Part shown: positions 18,543-27,573 of the stretch, piece by piece | Layout of the letters: the number at the start of each line of letters is the position of its first letter | Position numbering within the stretch: the stretch's first letter is position 1 | Source: Buttiauxella sp965119215 | GTDB lineage: Bacteria > Pseudomonadota > Gammaproteobacteria > Enterobacterales > Enterobacteriaceae | NCBI GenBank assembly: GCA_965119215.1 | Contig: CBCPKK010000017.1 | Span: 99,026 to 163,025, forward strand | Length of the DNA stretch: 64,000 nt | Direction: 5' to 3' | Notes under the pieces: model-generated | What the model was told of the DNA's origin: nothing | Database searches by the model: none | Seen by the model: the letters and a program-made list of their open reading frames with translations, nothing else | Translations under genes and position numbers: made by a program

Positions 18543-18571
18543 GCACCCTTTCCCTAAAAAGGAGAGGGTGC
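18543..18571. terminator. Hairpin between yfcL and mnmC
   Basis: CACCCTTTCC and GGAGAGGGTG form a 10-bp stem with one mismatch around CTAAAAA. There is no clear T run. It lies between convergent genes and could be a weak terminator or a fragment of a repeat. Confidence 0.55.
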
Positions 18572-18584
18572 AAATCCGACAAAA

Positions 18585-20585
18585 TTACTTAACTTCTTTC
18601 CCTTTCAGCAATTTCCTCACCCAGAACCGATTCGGATTCAGCGCCGCGAGCGTTTCAGCATCCATTGGAATGGGTTCATCGCTCATCTGTGCTGCCAGAA
18701 TTTCTGCCGCCAGAGGCGCGCTGCACAAACCTCTTGAACCCAATGCTGCCAACATAAACAGATTCGGATAAACCGGTGCGGTTTCGGCGTTATCGTGGCT
18801 TTCTACCAGCGTCGCGTAGGCTTCAAGCGTTGCATCGTAGCGGGGAATACTCCCGATGATTGGCATATGGTCGCGTGTCGCACAGCGTACTCCACATCGC
18901 GCATCGCCTGCGGAAGTATCGACTTCGCCAGGCCATTTCACTTCTGGCAGGCAGTTAAGCAAACGCTGGCGATTATGCTGCTGATCTTCATCGTTATAGT
19001 GCATATTTTCTACACCACGATGGTAACTTGCGCCGATGCAATGCTGCTGATTGTTTGGATTCTGTGGTGTCAGATAACCGTCGTAACACAGTACCTGGCG
19101 TAACTTAGAAAGTGACGGGGTGGTTGGAATATGGCTGACCTGGCCGCCGACAGCAGAGAACGGCAATTTTTCGGTTTGCGAGAATTTACAGATTTTGTAG
19201 CCATTGGCTAACGCCACTACCGCATGTTGTTGCGAGGCGTGTTCCGTAAATGACAATTGCCACGTATCCGCGGTTTGAGTTAGCGATTCAACGCGATAAC
19301 CATAATGCGTTTTTAGCCCCATATTTTCGGCCAGAGCCAGTGCGCCTGCGGTCAGTTGCGCTGGACACAACCAACCACCGAGAGGATAGGTTGCGCCGCC
19401 ATGCCCCGTATCTACACCGCAAAGTTTTGCCGCAGTTTCTGCATCAACAGCATGAGCGAGTAACTCTGGGAACTCCAGACTCAGCATTTGCTCGATTTTA
19501 TGCTGGCTCTTTTCATCCCAACCAAGCTGTGTGACGCCGCACCAGTCATGGTCAAACTCAACCGGTAATGAATCATACAAACGGCGAGCAAAAGTAAATG
19601 CCGAGCTGAAAAAGTTCGTCAGTGTTTCACTGTGCGTATTTAGCAACGGATAAAGTGCGCCCTGACGATTGCCGGAAGCACCAAGTGCTGGGGCGCTGTC
19701 CTCGCAATAAAGCGTTACCTGCCAACCACGGCGCAGCAAAGCGAGTGAGAGCAGGGCGCTGGCAACACCGCCACCTACGATAGCCACTTCTTGAGCTTGC
19801 GCTGCCGGGCGGTCGAACCAGGGCGCGCGGGATGGCGTTTCCACCGCACGTTCCATTACACCGGTCAGCATTTCCCGTTTGCGACCAAAACCTTTACTTT
19901 TGGTCATGGTGAAACCGGCATCAATTAGCCCACGGCGCACAAATCCGGCGGAGGTAAATGTCGCCAGCGTGCCGTCTGTACGTGCCAGTTTCGCCATTGC
20001 GTTAAACAGTTGTGGCGTCCACATATCTGGATTTTTTGAGGGTGCGAAACCATCGAGGAACCAGGCATCGACCTGATTATTTAAAGTGTCATCTAATTGC
20101 GGAATCAGGTCGTTAATATCCCCGAACCAAAGATCGAGCGTGACGCGTCCGTCAGCCAGCAAAAGACGATGACAACCCGCAATAGGAAGCGGCCATTGTT
20201 GCTGTAATTGCGATGCAAAATCGGCCAGTTCGGGCCAATGAGCATGGGCGGCGTGTAAATCTTCAGCGGTCAGCGGGAATTTTTCAAAACTAATAAAATG
20301 CAGCCGCTGGAGTGTGGCAAGCGGGTGTTTTGCGCAAAAATCATCAAAAGCTTGCCATAAAGTCAGGAAGTTAAGCCCGGTGCCAAATCCGCTTTCACCG
20401 ACGATAAATAGCGAGCGTTCGTGGGTGGCGAAGCGCTCTAACAGACGATTTCCTCCGAGAAAGACATAACGAGTTTCCTCCAGTCCATTATCATTAGAGA
20501 AGTACACATCGTCGAACTCTCGGGATACAGGTGTACCCTCTTCGTTGAAGCCAAGGTTGGCAGATTGTATTGGGGTATGTTTCAC
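18585..20585 (-). CDS. mnmC: MnmC, bifunctional tRNA 5-methylaminomethyl-2-thiouridine biosynthesis enzyme
   Basis: From a GTG at 20585 the protein has 666 residues (E. coli 668) and starts VKHTPIQSANLGFNEEGTPV. The N-terminal methyltransferase domain has ESGFGTGLNFLTLWQ and DAWFLDGFAPSKNPDMW. The C-terminal FAD-dependent oxidase has the dinucleotide loop IVGGGVASALLSLAL at about residue 270 and ALGSRGLCSAPLAAE near the end. It makes mnm5s2U34 in tRNAs. An ATG at 20645 would add 20 unconserved residues, so I did not use it. Confidence 0.95.
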   Translation of the reverse strand: MKHTPIQSANLGFNEEGTPVSREFDDVYFSNDNGLEETRYVFLGGNRLLERFATHERSLFIVGESGFGTGLNFLTLWQAFDDFCAKHPLATLQRLHFISFEKFPLTAEDLHAAHAHWPELADFASQLQQQWPLPIAGCHRLLLADGRVTLDLWFGDINDLIPQLDDTLNNQVDAWFLDGFAPSKNPDMWTPQLFNAMAKLARTDGTLATFTSAGFVRRGLIDAGFTMTKSKGFGRKREMLTGVMERAVETPSRAPWFDRPAAQAQEVAIVGGGVASALLSLALLRRGWQVTLYCEDSAPALGASGNRQGALYPLLNTHSETLTNFFSSAFTFARRLYDSLPVEFDHDWCGVTQLGWDEKSQHKIEQMLSLEFPELLAHAVDAETAAKLCGVDTGHGGATYPLGGWLCPAQLTAGALALAENMGLKTHYGYRVESLTQTADTWQLSFTEHASQQHAVVALANGYKICKFSQTEKLPFSAVGGQVSHIPTTPSLSKLRQVLCYDGYLTPQNPNNQQHCIGASYHRGVENMHYNDEDQQHNRQRLLNCLPEVKWPGEVDTSAGDARCGVRCATRDHMPIIGSIPRYDATLEAYATLVESHDNAETAPVYPNLFMLAALGSRGLCSAPLAAEILAAQMSDEPIPMDAETLAALNPNRFWVRKLLKGKEVK

Positions 20586-20660
20586 GTAAGTTACTCGTCT
20601 GGCAGGCAGTGAAACGATAGTAACGATGTGTACGAAGCGGCGCAAATTTCAGACCAATTT

Positions 20661-20701
20661 GGCTGATCGGACTTGTTCGGCGTACAAGTGTACGCTATTC
20701 T
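20661..20701 (+). promoter_or_regulatory. fabB promoter with FabR palindrome and FadR-like site
   Basis: A promoter can be read as TTGTTC (20673-20678), a 17-bp spacer, and TATTCT (20696-20701). The near-palindrome GCGTACAAGTGTACGC (20680-20695) fills the spacer and fits the FabR operator type. The GGCTGATCGGACTTGTTC stretch overlapping the -35 matches the FadR activator region of E. coli fabB as I remember it. Confidence 0.78.
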
Positions 20702-20741
20702 GCTTTTCGAAATCCTAATAGTGCAGTGGAAGAGGTATTGA

Positions 20742-21962
20742 ATGAAACGTGCAGTGATTACTGGCCTGGGCATCGTTTCCAGCATTGGTAATAACCAGCA
20801 GGAAGTCCTGGCATCTCTGCGTGAAGGACGCTCAGGGATCACCTTCTCTCAAGAGTTGAAAGACTCTGGCATGCGTAGCCACGTATGGGGTAACGTCAAG
20901 CTGGACACCACCGGTCTCATCGATCGCAAAATTGTGCGTTTCATGAGCGATGCATCCATCTATGCTTACCTGTCAATGGAACAGGCTATTCAGGACGCTG
21001 GCCTTAGCAATGAACAGTATCAGAGCAACCCGCGTGTTGGCCTGATTGCGGGTTCCGGCGGCGGCTCCCCACGTTTCCAGGTGTTTGGTGCTGACGCAAT
21101 GCGTAGCCCACGTGGCCTGAAAGCGGTAGGTCCTTACGTAGTAACGAAAGCGATGGGCTCCGGTGTTTCTGCCTGTCTCGCTACTCCGTTCAAAATTCAC
21201 GGTGTGAACTACTCCATCAGCTCCGCATGTGCGACTTCTGCGCACTGTATCGGTAACGCTGTTGAGCAGATTCAGTTGGGCAAGCAGGATATCGTTTTTG
21301 CTGGCGGCGGCGAAGAGCTGTGCTGGGAAATGGCCTGTGAGTTCGATGCAATGGGCGCACTGTCTACTAAATACAATGAAGACCCTACTAAAGCGTCCCG
21401 TACTTACGATGCAAACCGTGATGGTTTCGTAATCGCAGGCGGCGGCGGTATGGTTGTGGTTGAAGAACTGGAGCACGCTCTGGCTCGTGGCGCACATATC
21501 TACGCTGAAATCGTTGGCTACGGCGCAACGTCCGATGGCGCAGACATGGTTGCTCCATCAGGTGAAGGCGCAGTGCGTTGCATGAAGATGGCAATGCATG
21601 GTGTTGATACTCCGATTGACTACCTGAACACCCACGGGACTTCTACGCCGGTTGGCGATGTGAAAGAACTGGGCGCAATCAAGGAAGTGTTCGGTAATAA
21701 CTCACCAGCAATGTCCGCAACCAAAGCGATGACAGGTCACTCTCTGGGTGCCGCAGGCGTTCAGGAAGCTATCTACTCTCTGCTGATGCTGGAGCACGGT
21801 TTTATCGCGCCAAGCATTAACATTGAACAGCTCGATGAACAGGCTGATGGCCTGAACATCATGACTGAAATGGTTGAGCGCGAACTGAATACTGTTATGT
21901 CTAACAGCTTCGGTTTCGGTGGAACTAACGCCACTCTGGTGATGCGTAAAGTTACCGCTTAA
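20742..21962 (+). CDS. fabB: FabB, beta-ketoacyl-ACP synthase I
   Basis: The 406-residue protein matches E. coli FabB in length. The active-site cysteine is Cys163 in SISSACATSAHC. The two catalytic histidines are in NTHGTSTPVGD and KAMTGHSLGAAG, and NSFGFGGTNATLV marks the C-terminus. FabB elongates acyl-ACP and is required for unsaturated fatty acids. AGAGGT lies nine bases before the ATG. Regulation by FabR and FadR is expected from the promoter sites. Confidence 0.98.
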   Translation: MKRAVITGLGIVSSIGNNQQEVLASLREGRSGITFSQELKDSGMRSHVWGNVKLDTTGLIDRKIVRFMSDASIYAYLSMEQAIQDAGLSNEQYQSNPRVGLIAGSGGGSPRFQVFGADAMRSPRGLKAVGPYVVTKAMGSGVSACLATPFKIHGVNYSISSACATSAHCIGNAVEQIQLGKQDIVFAGGGEELCWEMACEFDAMGALSTKYNEDPTKASRTYDANRDGFVIAGGGGMVVVEELEHALARGAHIYAEIVGYGATSDGADMVAPSGEGAVRCMKMAMHGVDTPIDYLNTHGTSTPVGDVKELGAIKEVFGNNSPAMSATKAMTGHSLGAAGVQEAIYSLLMLEHGFIAPSINIEQLDEQADGLNIMTEMVERELNTVMSNSFGFGGTNATLVMRKVTA

Positions 21963-21981
21963 TACGCAGTACAGTTTGTAA

Positions 21982-22011
21982 ACGGGGTGCCTCTGGCACC
22001 CCGTTTTTTTT
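21982..22011 (+). terminator. fabB terminator
   Basis: ACGGGGTGCC (21982-21991) pairs perfectly with GGCACCCCGT (21995-22004), followed by a run of eight T. It is a textbook rho-independent terminator. Confidence 0.95.
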
Positions 22012-22185
22012 GCCTGTTCCAATTATTGACAGCGTCTATGACTGAAGGCACTATTCACGCCTCAACATTATCATTTTGATAATGCGTAAGCGTTCAACGT
22101 CAACCAACGCACCCTTATCTGAACGTTCAGAGGGAAGGGCGTGGTGGTTTCCTCGCCTTACTCTGCGATAAATGGAGTAAGCAGT

Positions 22186-23367
22186 ATGTCTGCATTGATT
22201 GATTCCCAGCTAAAAAATAGCAAATCAGAAAATAAGTCTTTATTCAGGATTACCTTTGCGGTGTTTCTCACCTATATGACGGTGGGCTTGCCGCTGCCGG
22301 TTATTCCGCTTTTTGTTCATCATCAACTCGGCTATGGCAACACCATGGTTGGGATTGCCGTGGGCATTCAGTTTCTTGCAACAGTTTTAACCCGTGGTTA
22401 CGCAGGACGACTGGCTGACCAGCAAGGTGCTAAACGCTCAACGTTGCAGGGGATGTGCGCGTGTGCATTCGCTGGTGTTGCTTATCTGTTAGCCGCGCTG
22501 TTGCCCGTAGACGCAATGGCGAAATTCGGTTTGTTGATTGTGGGGCGCTTGATTCTTGGCTTTGGTGAAAGCCAGTTGCTCACCGGGAACCTCACCTGGG
22601 GAATGGGTTTGGTTGGCCCCGCGCGTTCCGGTAAAGTGATGTCATGGAACGGAATGGCGATTTATGGCGCATTAGCCGCCGGTGCACCGCTTGGCTTGTT
22701 GTTGAACAGCCAATGGGGGTTTGTTGCACTGGGCGTGCCCACGATTGCGTTGCCATTGATTGCCTGGGCGTTTAATGGCCGGATTCGTGCGGTACCGGCG
22801 CATAAAGGCGAACGTCCGTCATTATTTGCCGTGATTGGCCTTATCTGGAAACCTGGGCTTGGGCTGGCGTTACAGGGCGTTGGTTTTGCCGTTATCGGTA
22901 CATTTGTGTCGCTTTATTTTGCGGCCAATGGTTGGGCCTGGGCAGGTTTTACGCTGACGGCATTTGGTGGCGCGTTTGTGCTGATGCGAGTTTTGTTTGG
23001 CTGGATGCCTGACCGCTTTGGCGGCGTGAGAGTTGCACTGGTTTCAATGGCGATAGAAAGCGTTGGGCTGGTTTTGTTATGGCAAGCACCGGATGCAGGC
23101 ATTGCACTGATTGGCGCGGCACTCACCGGTTGCGGTTGCTCATTGATATTCCCGGCGTTGGGTGTCGAAGTGGTTAAACGTGTTCCGGCGCAAGTGCGCG
23201 GCACCGCTCTGGGCGGATATGCGGCGTTTCAGGACATCTCTTACGGTGTCGCGGGGCCATTAACTGGGTTATTAGCCACGTCACTCGGTTACCCGTCAGT
23301 GTTTTTAGCTGGGGCGATTTCTGCGGCGGTGGGCATCGTTGTTACGCTAATAGCTTTCCGCAAGTAA
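22186..23367 (+). CDS. yfcJ: YfcJ, MFS efflux-type transporter
   Basis: The 393-residue protein has 12 predicted membrane helices and resembles E. coli YfcJ (392 residues). The MFS loop motif between helices 2 and 3 reads GYAGRLADQQGAKRS. I chose the ATG at 22186, with GGAG eight bases upstream; reading from 22141 would add 15 unconserved residues. YfcJ is placed with the arabinose/efflux MFS group, and its natural substrate is not known. It has its own intergenic region after fabB and is convergent with flk. Confidence 0.92.
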   Translation: MSALIDSQLKNSKSENKSLFRITFAVFLTYMTVGLPLPVIPLFVHHQLGYGNTMVGIAVGIQFLATVLTRGYAGRLADQQGAKRSTLQGMCACAFAGVAYLLAALLPVDAMAKFGLLIVGRLILGFGESQLLTGNLTWGMGLVGPARSGKVMSWNGMAIYGALAAGAPLGLLLNSQWGFVALGVPTIALPLIAWAFNGRIRAVPAHKGERPSLFAVIGLIWKPGLGLALQGVGFAVIGTFVSLYFAANGWAWAGFTLTAFGGAFVLMRVLFGWMPDRFGGVRVALVSMAIESVGLVLLWQAPDAGIALIGAALTGCGCSLIFPALGVEVVKRVPAQVRGTALGGYAAFQDISYGVAGPLTGLLATSLGYPSVFLAGAISAAVGIVVTLIAFRK

Positions 23368-23372
23368 TAAGT

Positions 23373-23400
23373 ATTGCCACCCGGTTCTGGGTGGCAATTT
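23373..23400. terminator. Terminator hairpin between yfcJ and flk
   Basis: ATTGCCACCC (23373-23382) pairs perfectly with GGGTGGCAAT (23389-23398) around GGTTCT. It lies between convergent genes and can act for both, although the T runs are short. Confidence 0.75.
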
Positions 23401-23401
23401 G

Positions 23402-24406
23402 CTAAATCACCATCCACAACAAAATCATCACCACAATTAACGCCATAAGAGCCATTCCTGGGCGCGTACTCACTATCTTCAGCGGCTCGATAAACGGCGC
23501 CCAAATAGGGCTGACGATGGGCTGAATATTCTGCGCTTCAAGTGCTGCGGGCTGGCGCTCTGCACGCTTTAAAAACACCTGATTCAAAATATCCTGCACC
23601 TGTGCTGCGGTGAGTACTGTCTGCGGCGCGGCCTGAAAACGCTGCTGGGAATAATCTGTCATCTCTTTCCACTCAGCCGGTTCCAGCGGCTGTTTTAGCG
23701 CCGCCTGAATGGTATGCAGCGTTGGCGCATTCTGTTGGCTCAGTGTCTGGCGTGCCTGTAGCCAGGTGGTCAGCAACGTGAAGTGTTTTGCCGGAATCAG
23801 CTCACCCGTTTTCACGCCCGAAAGCTCAAGCATTGATTGCCAGATTAACTTGCTGGACTCGCCAGTGGCGGCAGTGAGCTTTGCGACCTGTTTATTTAAT
23901 GAATTATGTTCGGCAGGTAGCAGTGGGCGATCGGTTGCCGGGCGCTGCTGCGGTTGTGGAATCGCCAACTGGTTATTTTGTAATAACGTGAGTACGCTTT
24001 TTAATTGCTGCGGCGTGAGTTGGCTGAGCGCTGTCTGGCCAAACTCCTGGCGAATATAATCGCTAACGGCCTGGCGATTATTCCCCTGCGGCAAAAGCTC
24101 ACTAAGCTGCTGCACAACCTGGCGCGTGGCATGCGTCGTTTGGGCTGTATTCAAGCGCTGATTAAGATTTTGTTCAGCTGCGGGGAAATTACGCGACAAC
24201 AACGGCGTTTCACCTTTTAGCCCGAGATCATGCTTTAGCCCCGCCCACACTTCGGCACTTTGTTGCTGACTGAGTGCAACAATGCGCGTTATCAAACGTT
24301 CCAGTACGGTACGTTGCTGAGTGGAAAGCGGAAATTCGCCTGCCGTGGAAGTTGTGGAGGGAGGTTCCCCCGGAGGACGAGCAGCCGCCCCCTGAATGGG
24401 TTGCAT
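23402..24406 (-). CDS. flk: Flk, flagellar regulatory membrane protein
   Basis: This 334-residue protein is rich in Gln and Pro at its N-terminus and ends in one C-terminal membrane helix (MALMALIVVMILLWMVI). It resembles E. coli Flk (331 residues), for example in RPLLPAEHNSL and ELSGVKTGELIPAKHF. Flk couples flagellar ring assembly to substrate export. The ATG at 24406 has AAGGA at proper distance; an ATG two codons upstream (24412) is only three bases from it. It is divergent from pdxB. Confidence 0.9.
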   Translation of the reverse strand: MQPIQGAAARPPGEPPSTTSTAGEFPLSTQQRTVLERLITRIVALSQQQSAEVWAGLKHDLGLKGETPLLSRNFPAAEQNLNQRLNTAQTTHATRQVVQQLSELLPQGNNRQAVSDYIRQEFGQTALSQLTPQQLKSVLTLLQNNQLAIPQPQQRPATDRPLLPAEHNSLNKQVAKLTAATGESSKLIWQSMLELSGVKTGELIPAKHFTLLTTWLQARQTLSQQNAPTLHTIQAALKQPLEPAEWKEMTDYSQQRFQAAPQTVLTAAQVQDILNQVFLKRAERQPAALEAQNIQPIVSPIWAPFIEPLKIVSTRPGMALMALIVVMILLWMVI

Positions 24407-24509
24407 AGTCATAAATCCTTTGTCGATCCCCGGCTCAAGTATGCCAGGACGACAGATTATGGCACACTATCAGGCTTATTCTCGACGATTAACCGAACAG
24501 GTAGCTAAC

Positions 24510-25646
24510 GTGAAAATCCTCGTTGACGAAAATATGCCCTATGCACGCGAATTGTTTAGTCGCCTTGGCGATGTAACAGCCGTTGCAGGGCGTCCAATTC
24601 CGGTATCCGAACTGGCTGATGCCGAAGCATTAATGGTGCGTTCGGTCACCAAAGTGAATGCCGATTTGCTTGACGGCAAAGGCATCAAATTTGTGGGAAC
24701 GGCAACGGCGGGCACTGACCACGTTGACGAACACTACTTAGAACGTGCGGGCATCGCTTTTTCAGCAGCTCCTGGCTGCAATGCCATTGCGGTTGTCGAG
24801 TACGTCTTTTCCTCTCTGTTAATGTTAGCCGAACGTGACGGTTTCCAGCTCACTGACCGCACCGTGGGTATTGTCGGTGTGGGTAACGTTGGTTCCCGTT
24901 TACAGGCGCGCCTGCAAGCCTTTGGCGTTCGCACACTGCTGTGCGATCCTCCTCGTGCCGATCGCGGTGACGAAGGCGATTTCGTTTCGCTGGAACAAGT
25001 TGTTCGCGAAGCGGATGTGCTGACGTTCCATACGCCGCTGTTTAAAGATGGCCCGTATAAATCCTTGCATCTTGCCGATGAAAAACTCATCTCAAGCCTC
25101 AAGCCTGGTACGATTCTGATTAACGCCTGCCGTGGCCCGGTTGTTGATAATGCCGCCTTGCTGAAATGCCTGAAAAACGGCCAGCATCTTAGCGTCGTGC
25201 TGGATGTCTGGGAGCCAGAACCAGAACTCAACGTAGAGTTGCTGGATAAAGTCGATATTGGTACTGCCCATATTGCAGGCTACACGCTGGAAGGCAAAGC
25301 GCGTGGCACCACGCAAGTCTTTGAAGCTTTTAGCCAGTTTATTGGCAAGCACCAGCAGGTTGCCTTGGATGCTTTGCTTCCTGCACCTGAGTTTGGCCGC
25401 ATTACTCTGCATGGCCCTCTGGATCAGGCGACACTCAAAAGACTGGTTCATCTGGTGTATGATGTGCGCCGCGATGATGCACCGTTGCGTAAAGTGGCCG
25501 GTATTCCTGGTGAGTTTGACAAGTTACGCAAAAATTATCAGGAACGTCGTGAGTGGTCATCGCTCTATATCCAGTGTGATGATGAAGCTGCGGCAGCCAT
25601 GCTACAAAAGCTGGGCTTTGGCGCTATCTATCACGCCGTGCGTTAA
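24510..25646 (+). CDS. pdxB: PdxB, erythronate-4-phosphate dehydrogenase
   Basis: From GTG at 24510 the protein has 378 residues, exactly the E. coli length, and starts VKILVDENMPYARELFSRLG. The NAD-binding motif VGIVGVGNVGSRLQ and the catalytic His in GTAHIAGYTLEGKARG are in place, and the C-terminal PdxB dimerisation domain is complete. It performs the second step of pyridoxal phosphate synthesis. Longer in-frame starts overlap the flk 5' end and are not conserved. Confidence 0.96.
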   Translation: MKILVDENMPYARELFSRLGDVTAVAGRPIPVSELADAEALMVRSVTKVNADLLDGKGIKFVGTATAGTDHVDEHYLERAGIAFSAAPGCNAIAVVEYVFSSLLMLAERDGFQLTDRTVGIVGVGNVGSRLQARLQAFGVRTLLCDPPRADRGDEGDFVSLEQVVREADVLTFHTPLFKDGPYKSLHLADEKLISSLKPGTILINACRGPVVDNAALLKCLKNGQHLSVVLDVWEPEPELNVELLDKVDIGTAHIAGYTLEGKARGTTQVFEAFSQFIGKHQQVALDALLPAPEFGRITLHGPLDQATLKRLVHLVYDVRRDDAPLRKVAGIPGEFDKLRKNYQERREWSSLYIQCDDEAAAAMLQKLGFGAIYHAVR

Positions 25647-25664
25647 AACAAACAATCCTTCTCG

Positions 25665-25689
25665 TCTTCCCGGCATACAGCCGGGGAGA
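25665..25689 (+). terminator. Hairpin between pdxB and usg
   Basis: TCTTCCCGGC (25665-25674) and GCCGGGGAGA (25680-25689) pair at nine of ten positions. No T run follows, so it more likely protects or attenuates the mRNA than ends it. Confidence 0.5.
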
Positions 25690-25719
25690 TACTGCTATTT
25701 AAGTCTGGAGTAAACCAAC

Positions 25720-26733
25720 ATGTCTGAAGGCTGGAATATTGCCGTTTTAGGTGCCACGGGTGCCGTAGGCGCAGCTGTGATTGAACTGCTTGCTGAACGC
25801 CAGTTCCCGGTTGGTGAATTGTATGCCCTGGCGCGTAATGACAGCGCTGGTGAAAATATCCGTTATGAAGGTAAAACCGTGATGGTTCAGGATGCTGAAT
25901 CATTTGACTGGACTCAGGTTCAGCTCGCGTTCTTTGTCGCTGGTGTGGAAGCGTCCGCGCGTTTCGCGGAAGAAGCGTGCAACGCAGGTTGCCTGGTTAT
26001 CGACTCTAGCGGCCTGTTTGCCATGGAACACGATGTGCCGTTAGTGGTGCCTGACGTGAATCCTTTTGTGCTGGGTGAATACCGCAATCGCAACCTGGTT
26101 GCCGTTGCCGACAGCCTGACCAGCCAGTTGCTGACTGCGCTGAAACCGCTTATCGAACAAGGCGGTTTGTCACGTATTCAGGTCACTAACATACTGGCAG
26201 CATCTGGCCGTGGGAAAAGTGCGGTAGACGCGCTGGCAGGGCAGAGTGCTCGTTTGCTTAACGGCTTGCCTATCGAAGAAGCCGATCTGTTTGGTCGCCA
26301 ACTGGCCTTTAACATGCTGCCGTTAGTGCCAGACGCTGAAGGTAGCATTCCGGCAGAACGTCGCCTGGTGAACGAAGTGCGTAAAGTGTTGCAGGACGAA
26401 GGCGTGCTGATTTCTGCAAGCTATGTTCAGGCTCCGGTGTTTTACGGCCATGCGCAAATGGTTAACTTTGAAGCCATGCGCCCGTTAGCGGCGGAAGAAG
26501 CGCGTGATGCGTTTGGTCAGTTTGAAGATATCGAGCTGTCTGGAGAAGGGGAGTACCCGACTCAGGTTTCCGATGCCTCCGGCAGCGCCCACCTTTCCAT
26601 TGGCTGTATCCACAACGATTACGGCATGCCAGAGCAGATTCAATTCTGGTCTGTCGCGGATAACGTGCGTTTTGGTGGCGCGCTGATGGCCGTGAAAACC
26701 GCTGAAAAATTAGTGCAGGAGTTTATGTACTAA
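25720..26733 (+). CDS. usg: Usg, semialdehyde-dehydrogenase-like protein of unknown function
   Basis: The 337-residue protein has the same length as E. coli Usg. It has the NADP-binding loop IAVLGATGAVGAAVIELL and the overall aspartate-semialdehyde dehydrogenase fold. The segment where the enzyme would carry its nucleophilic cysteine reads ILAASGRGKSAVD, without cysteine, so ordinary dehydrogenase activity is unlikely. It lies in the pdxB-usg-truA-dedA run and its stop overlaps the truA start. The function is unknown. Confidence 0.93.
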   Translation: MSEGWNIAVLGATGAVGAAVIELLAERQFPVGELYALARNDSAGENIRYEGKTVMVQDAESFDWTQVQLAFFVAGVEASARFAEEACNAGCLVIDSSGLFAMEHDVPLVVPDVNPFVLGEYRNRNLVAVADSLTSQLLTALKPLIEQGGLSRIQVTNILAASGRGKSAVDALAGQSARLLNGLPIEEADLFGRQLAFNMLPLVPDAEGSIPAERRLVNEVRKVLQDEGVLISASYVQAPVFYGHAQMVNFEAMRPLAAEEARDAFGQFEDIELSGEGEYPTQVSDASGSAHLSIGCIHNDYGMPEQIQFWSVADNVRFGGALMAVKTAEKLVQEFMY

Positions 26734-27548
26734 TGTCCGACGAGTTGCTTGAAACCCCTCTTCATAAGATTGCACTCGGCATTGAATACGACGGCAGCAA
26801 ATATTGCGGCTGGCAACGCCAGAATGACGTGCGCAGCGTGCAGGAGAAGCTTGAAAAAGCTCTCTCTAAGGTGGCCGATGAGCCGATCAGCGTTTTCTGC
26901 GCCGGGCGGACCGACACGGGCGTTCATGCTACCGGCCAGGTTGTGCATTTTGAAACACGCGTGCAGCGTAAAGATGCGGCGTGGACATTAGGTGCAAATG
27001 CGAATTTACCTGGCGACATTGCGGTGCGTTGGGTTAAAAATGTGCCGGATGATTTCCACGCCCGCTTTAGTGCGACGGCGCGGCGCTATCGTTATGTCAT
27101 TTATAACGAGCGCCTGCGTCCTGCGGTGATGTCTCAAGGGGTGACGCATTTTTATCACCCGTTGGATGCCGATCGTATGCACCGCGCGGCGCAATGTTTG
27201 CTGGGCGAGAACGACTTTACCTCGTTCCGCGCAATGCAATGCCAGTCGCGCACACCGTGGCGTAACATGATGCACATTAACGTTACGCGCTACGGTGCTT
27301 ATGTGGTGGTGGATATCAAAGCCAACGCATTTGTGCATCACATGGTGCGAAATATTGTTGGCAGCCTGATGGAGATTGGCTGTGGTAATCAGGCCGAAAA
27401 CTGGATGGCAGAATTGTTGGCGGCGAAAAACCGCAAGCTGGCAGCCGCAACCGGTAAAGCAGAAGGCTTGTACTTAGTTTCTGTTGATTATCCGGAACAT
27501 TTTGCGTTACCTAAACCCCCTATGGGGCCACTTTTTTTGGCAGACTGA
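26733..27548 (+). CDS. truA: TruA, tRNA pseudouridine synthase (positions 38-40)
   Basis: The 271-residue protein carries the catalytic aspartate (Asp61) in FCAGRTDTGVHATGQVVHF and the conserved FHARFSATARRYRY and NAFVHHMVRNIVG segments. It isomerises uridines 38-40 in the anticodon stem-loop of many tRNAs. The ATG overlaps the usg TAA by one base. Confidence 0.98.
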   Translation: MSDELLETPLHKIALGIEYDGSKYCGWQRQNDVRSVQEKLEKALSKVADEPISVFCAGRTDTGVHATGQVVHFETRVQRKDAAWTLGANANLPGDIAVRWVKNVPDDFHARFSATARRYRYVIYNERLRPAVMSQGVTHFYHPLDADRMHRAAQCLLGENDFTSFRAMQCQSRTPWRNMMHINVTRYGAYVVVDIKANAFVHHMVRNIVGSLMEIGCGNQAENWMAELLAAKNRKLAAATGKAEGLYLVSVDYPEHFALPKPPMGPLFLAD

Positions 27549-27573
27549 CGCCAGCCGAGACAGGTAGTTAACT

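Noticed and set aside
22067..22083. Palindrome ATTATCATTTTGATAAT upstream of yfcJ, considered as a Fur box
   Set aside because: The arms are in the opposite order to the Fur unit TGATAAT-N-ATTATCA, and no iron gene is nearby. It may be a simple AT-rich palindrome.
25720..26733. Usg as a working aspartate-semialdehyde dehydrogenase
   Set aside because: The segment that should hold the nucleophilic cysteine reads ILAASGRGK. The fold is shared but the catalytic residue is missing.
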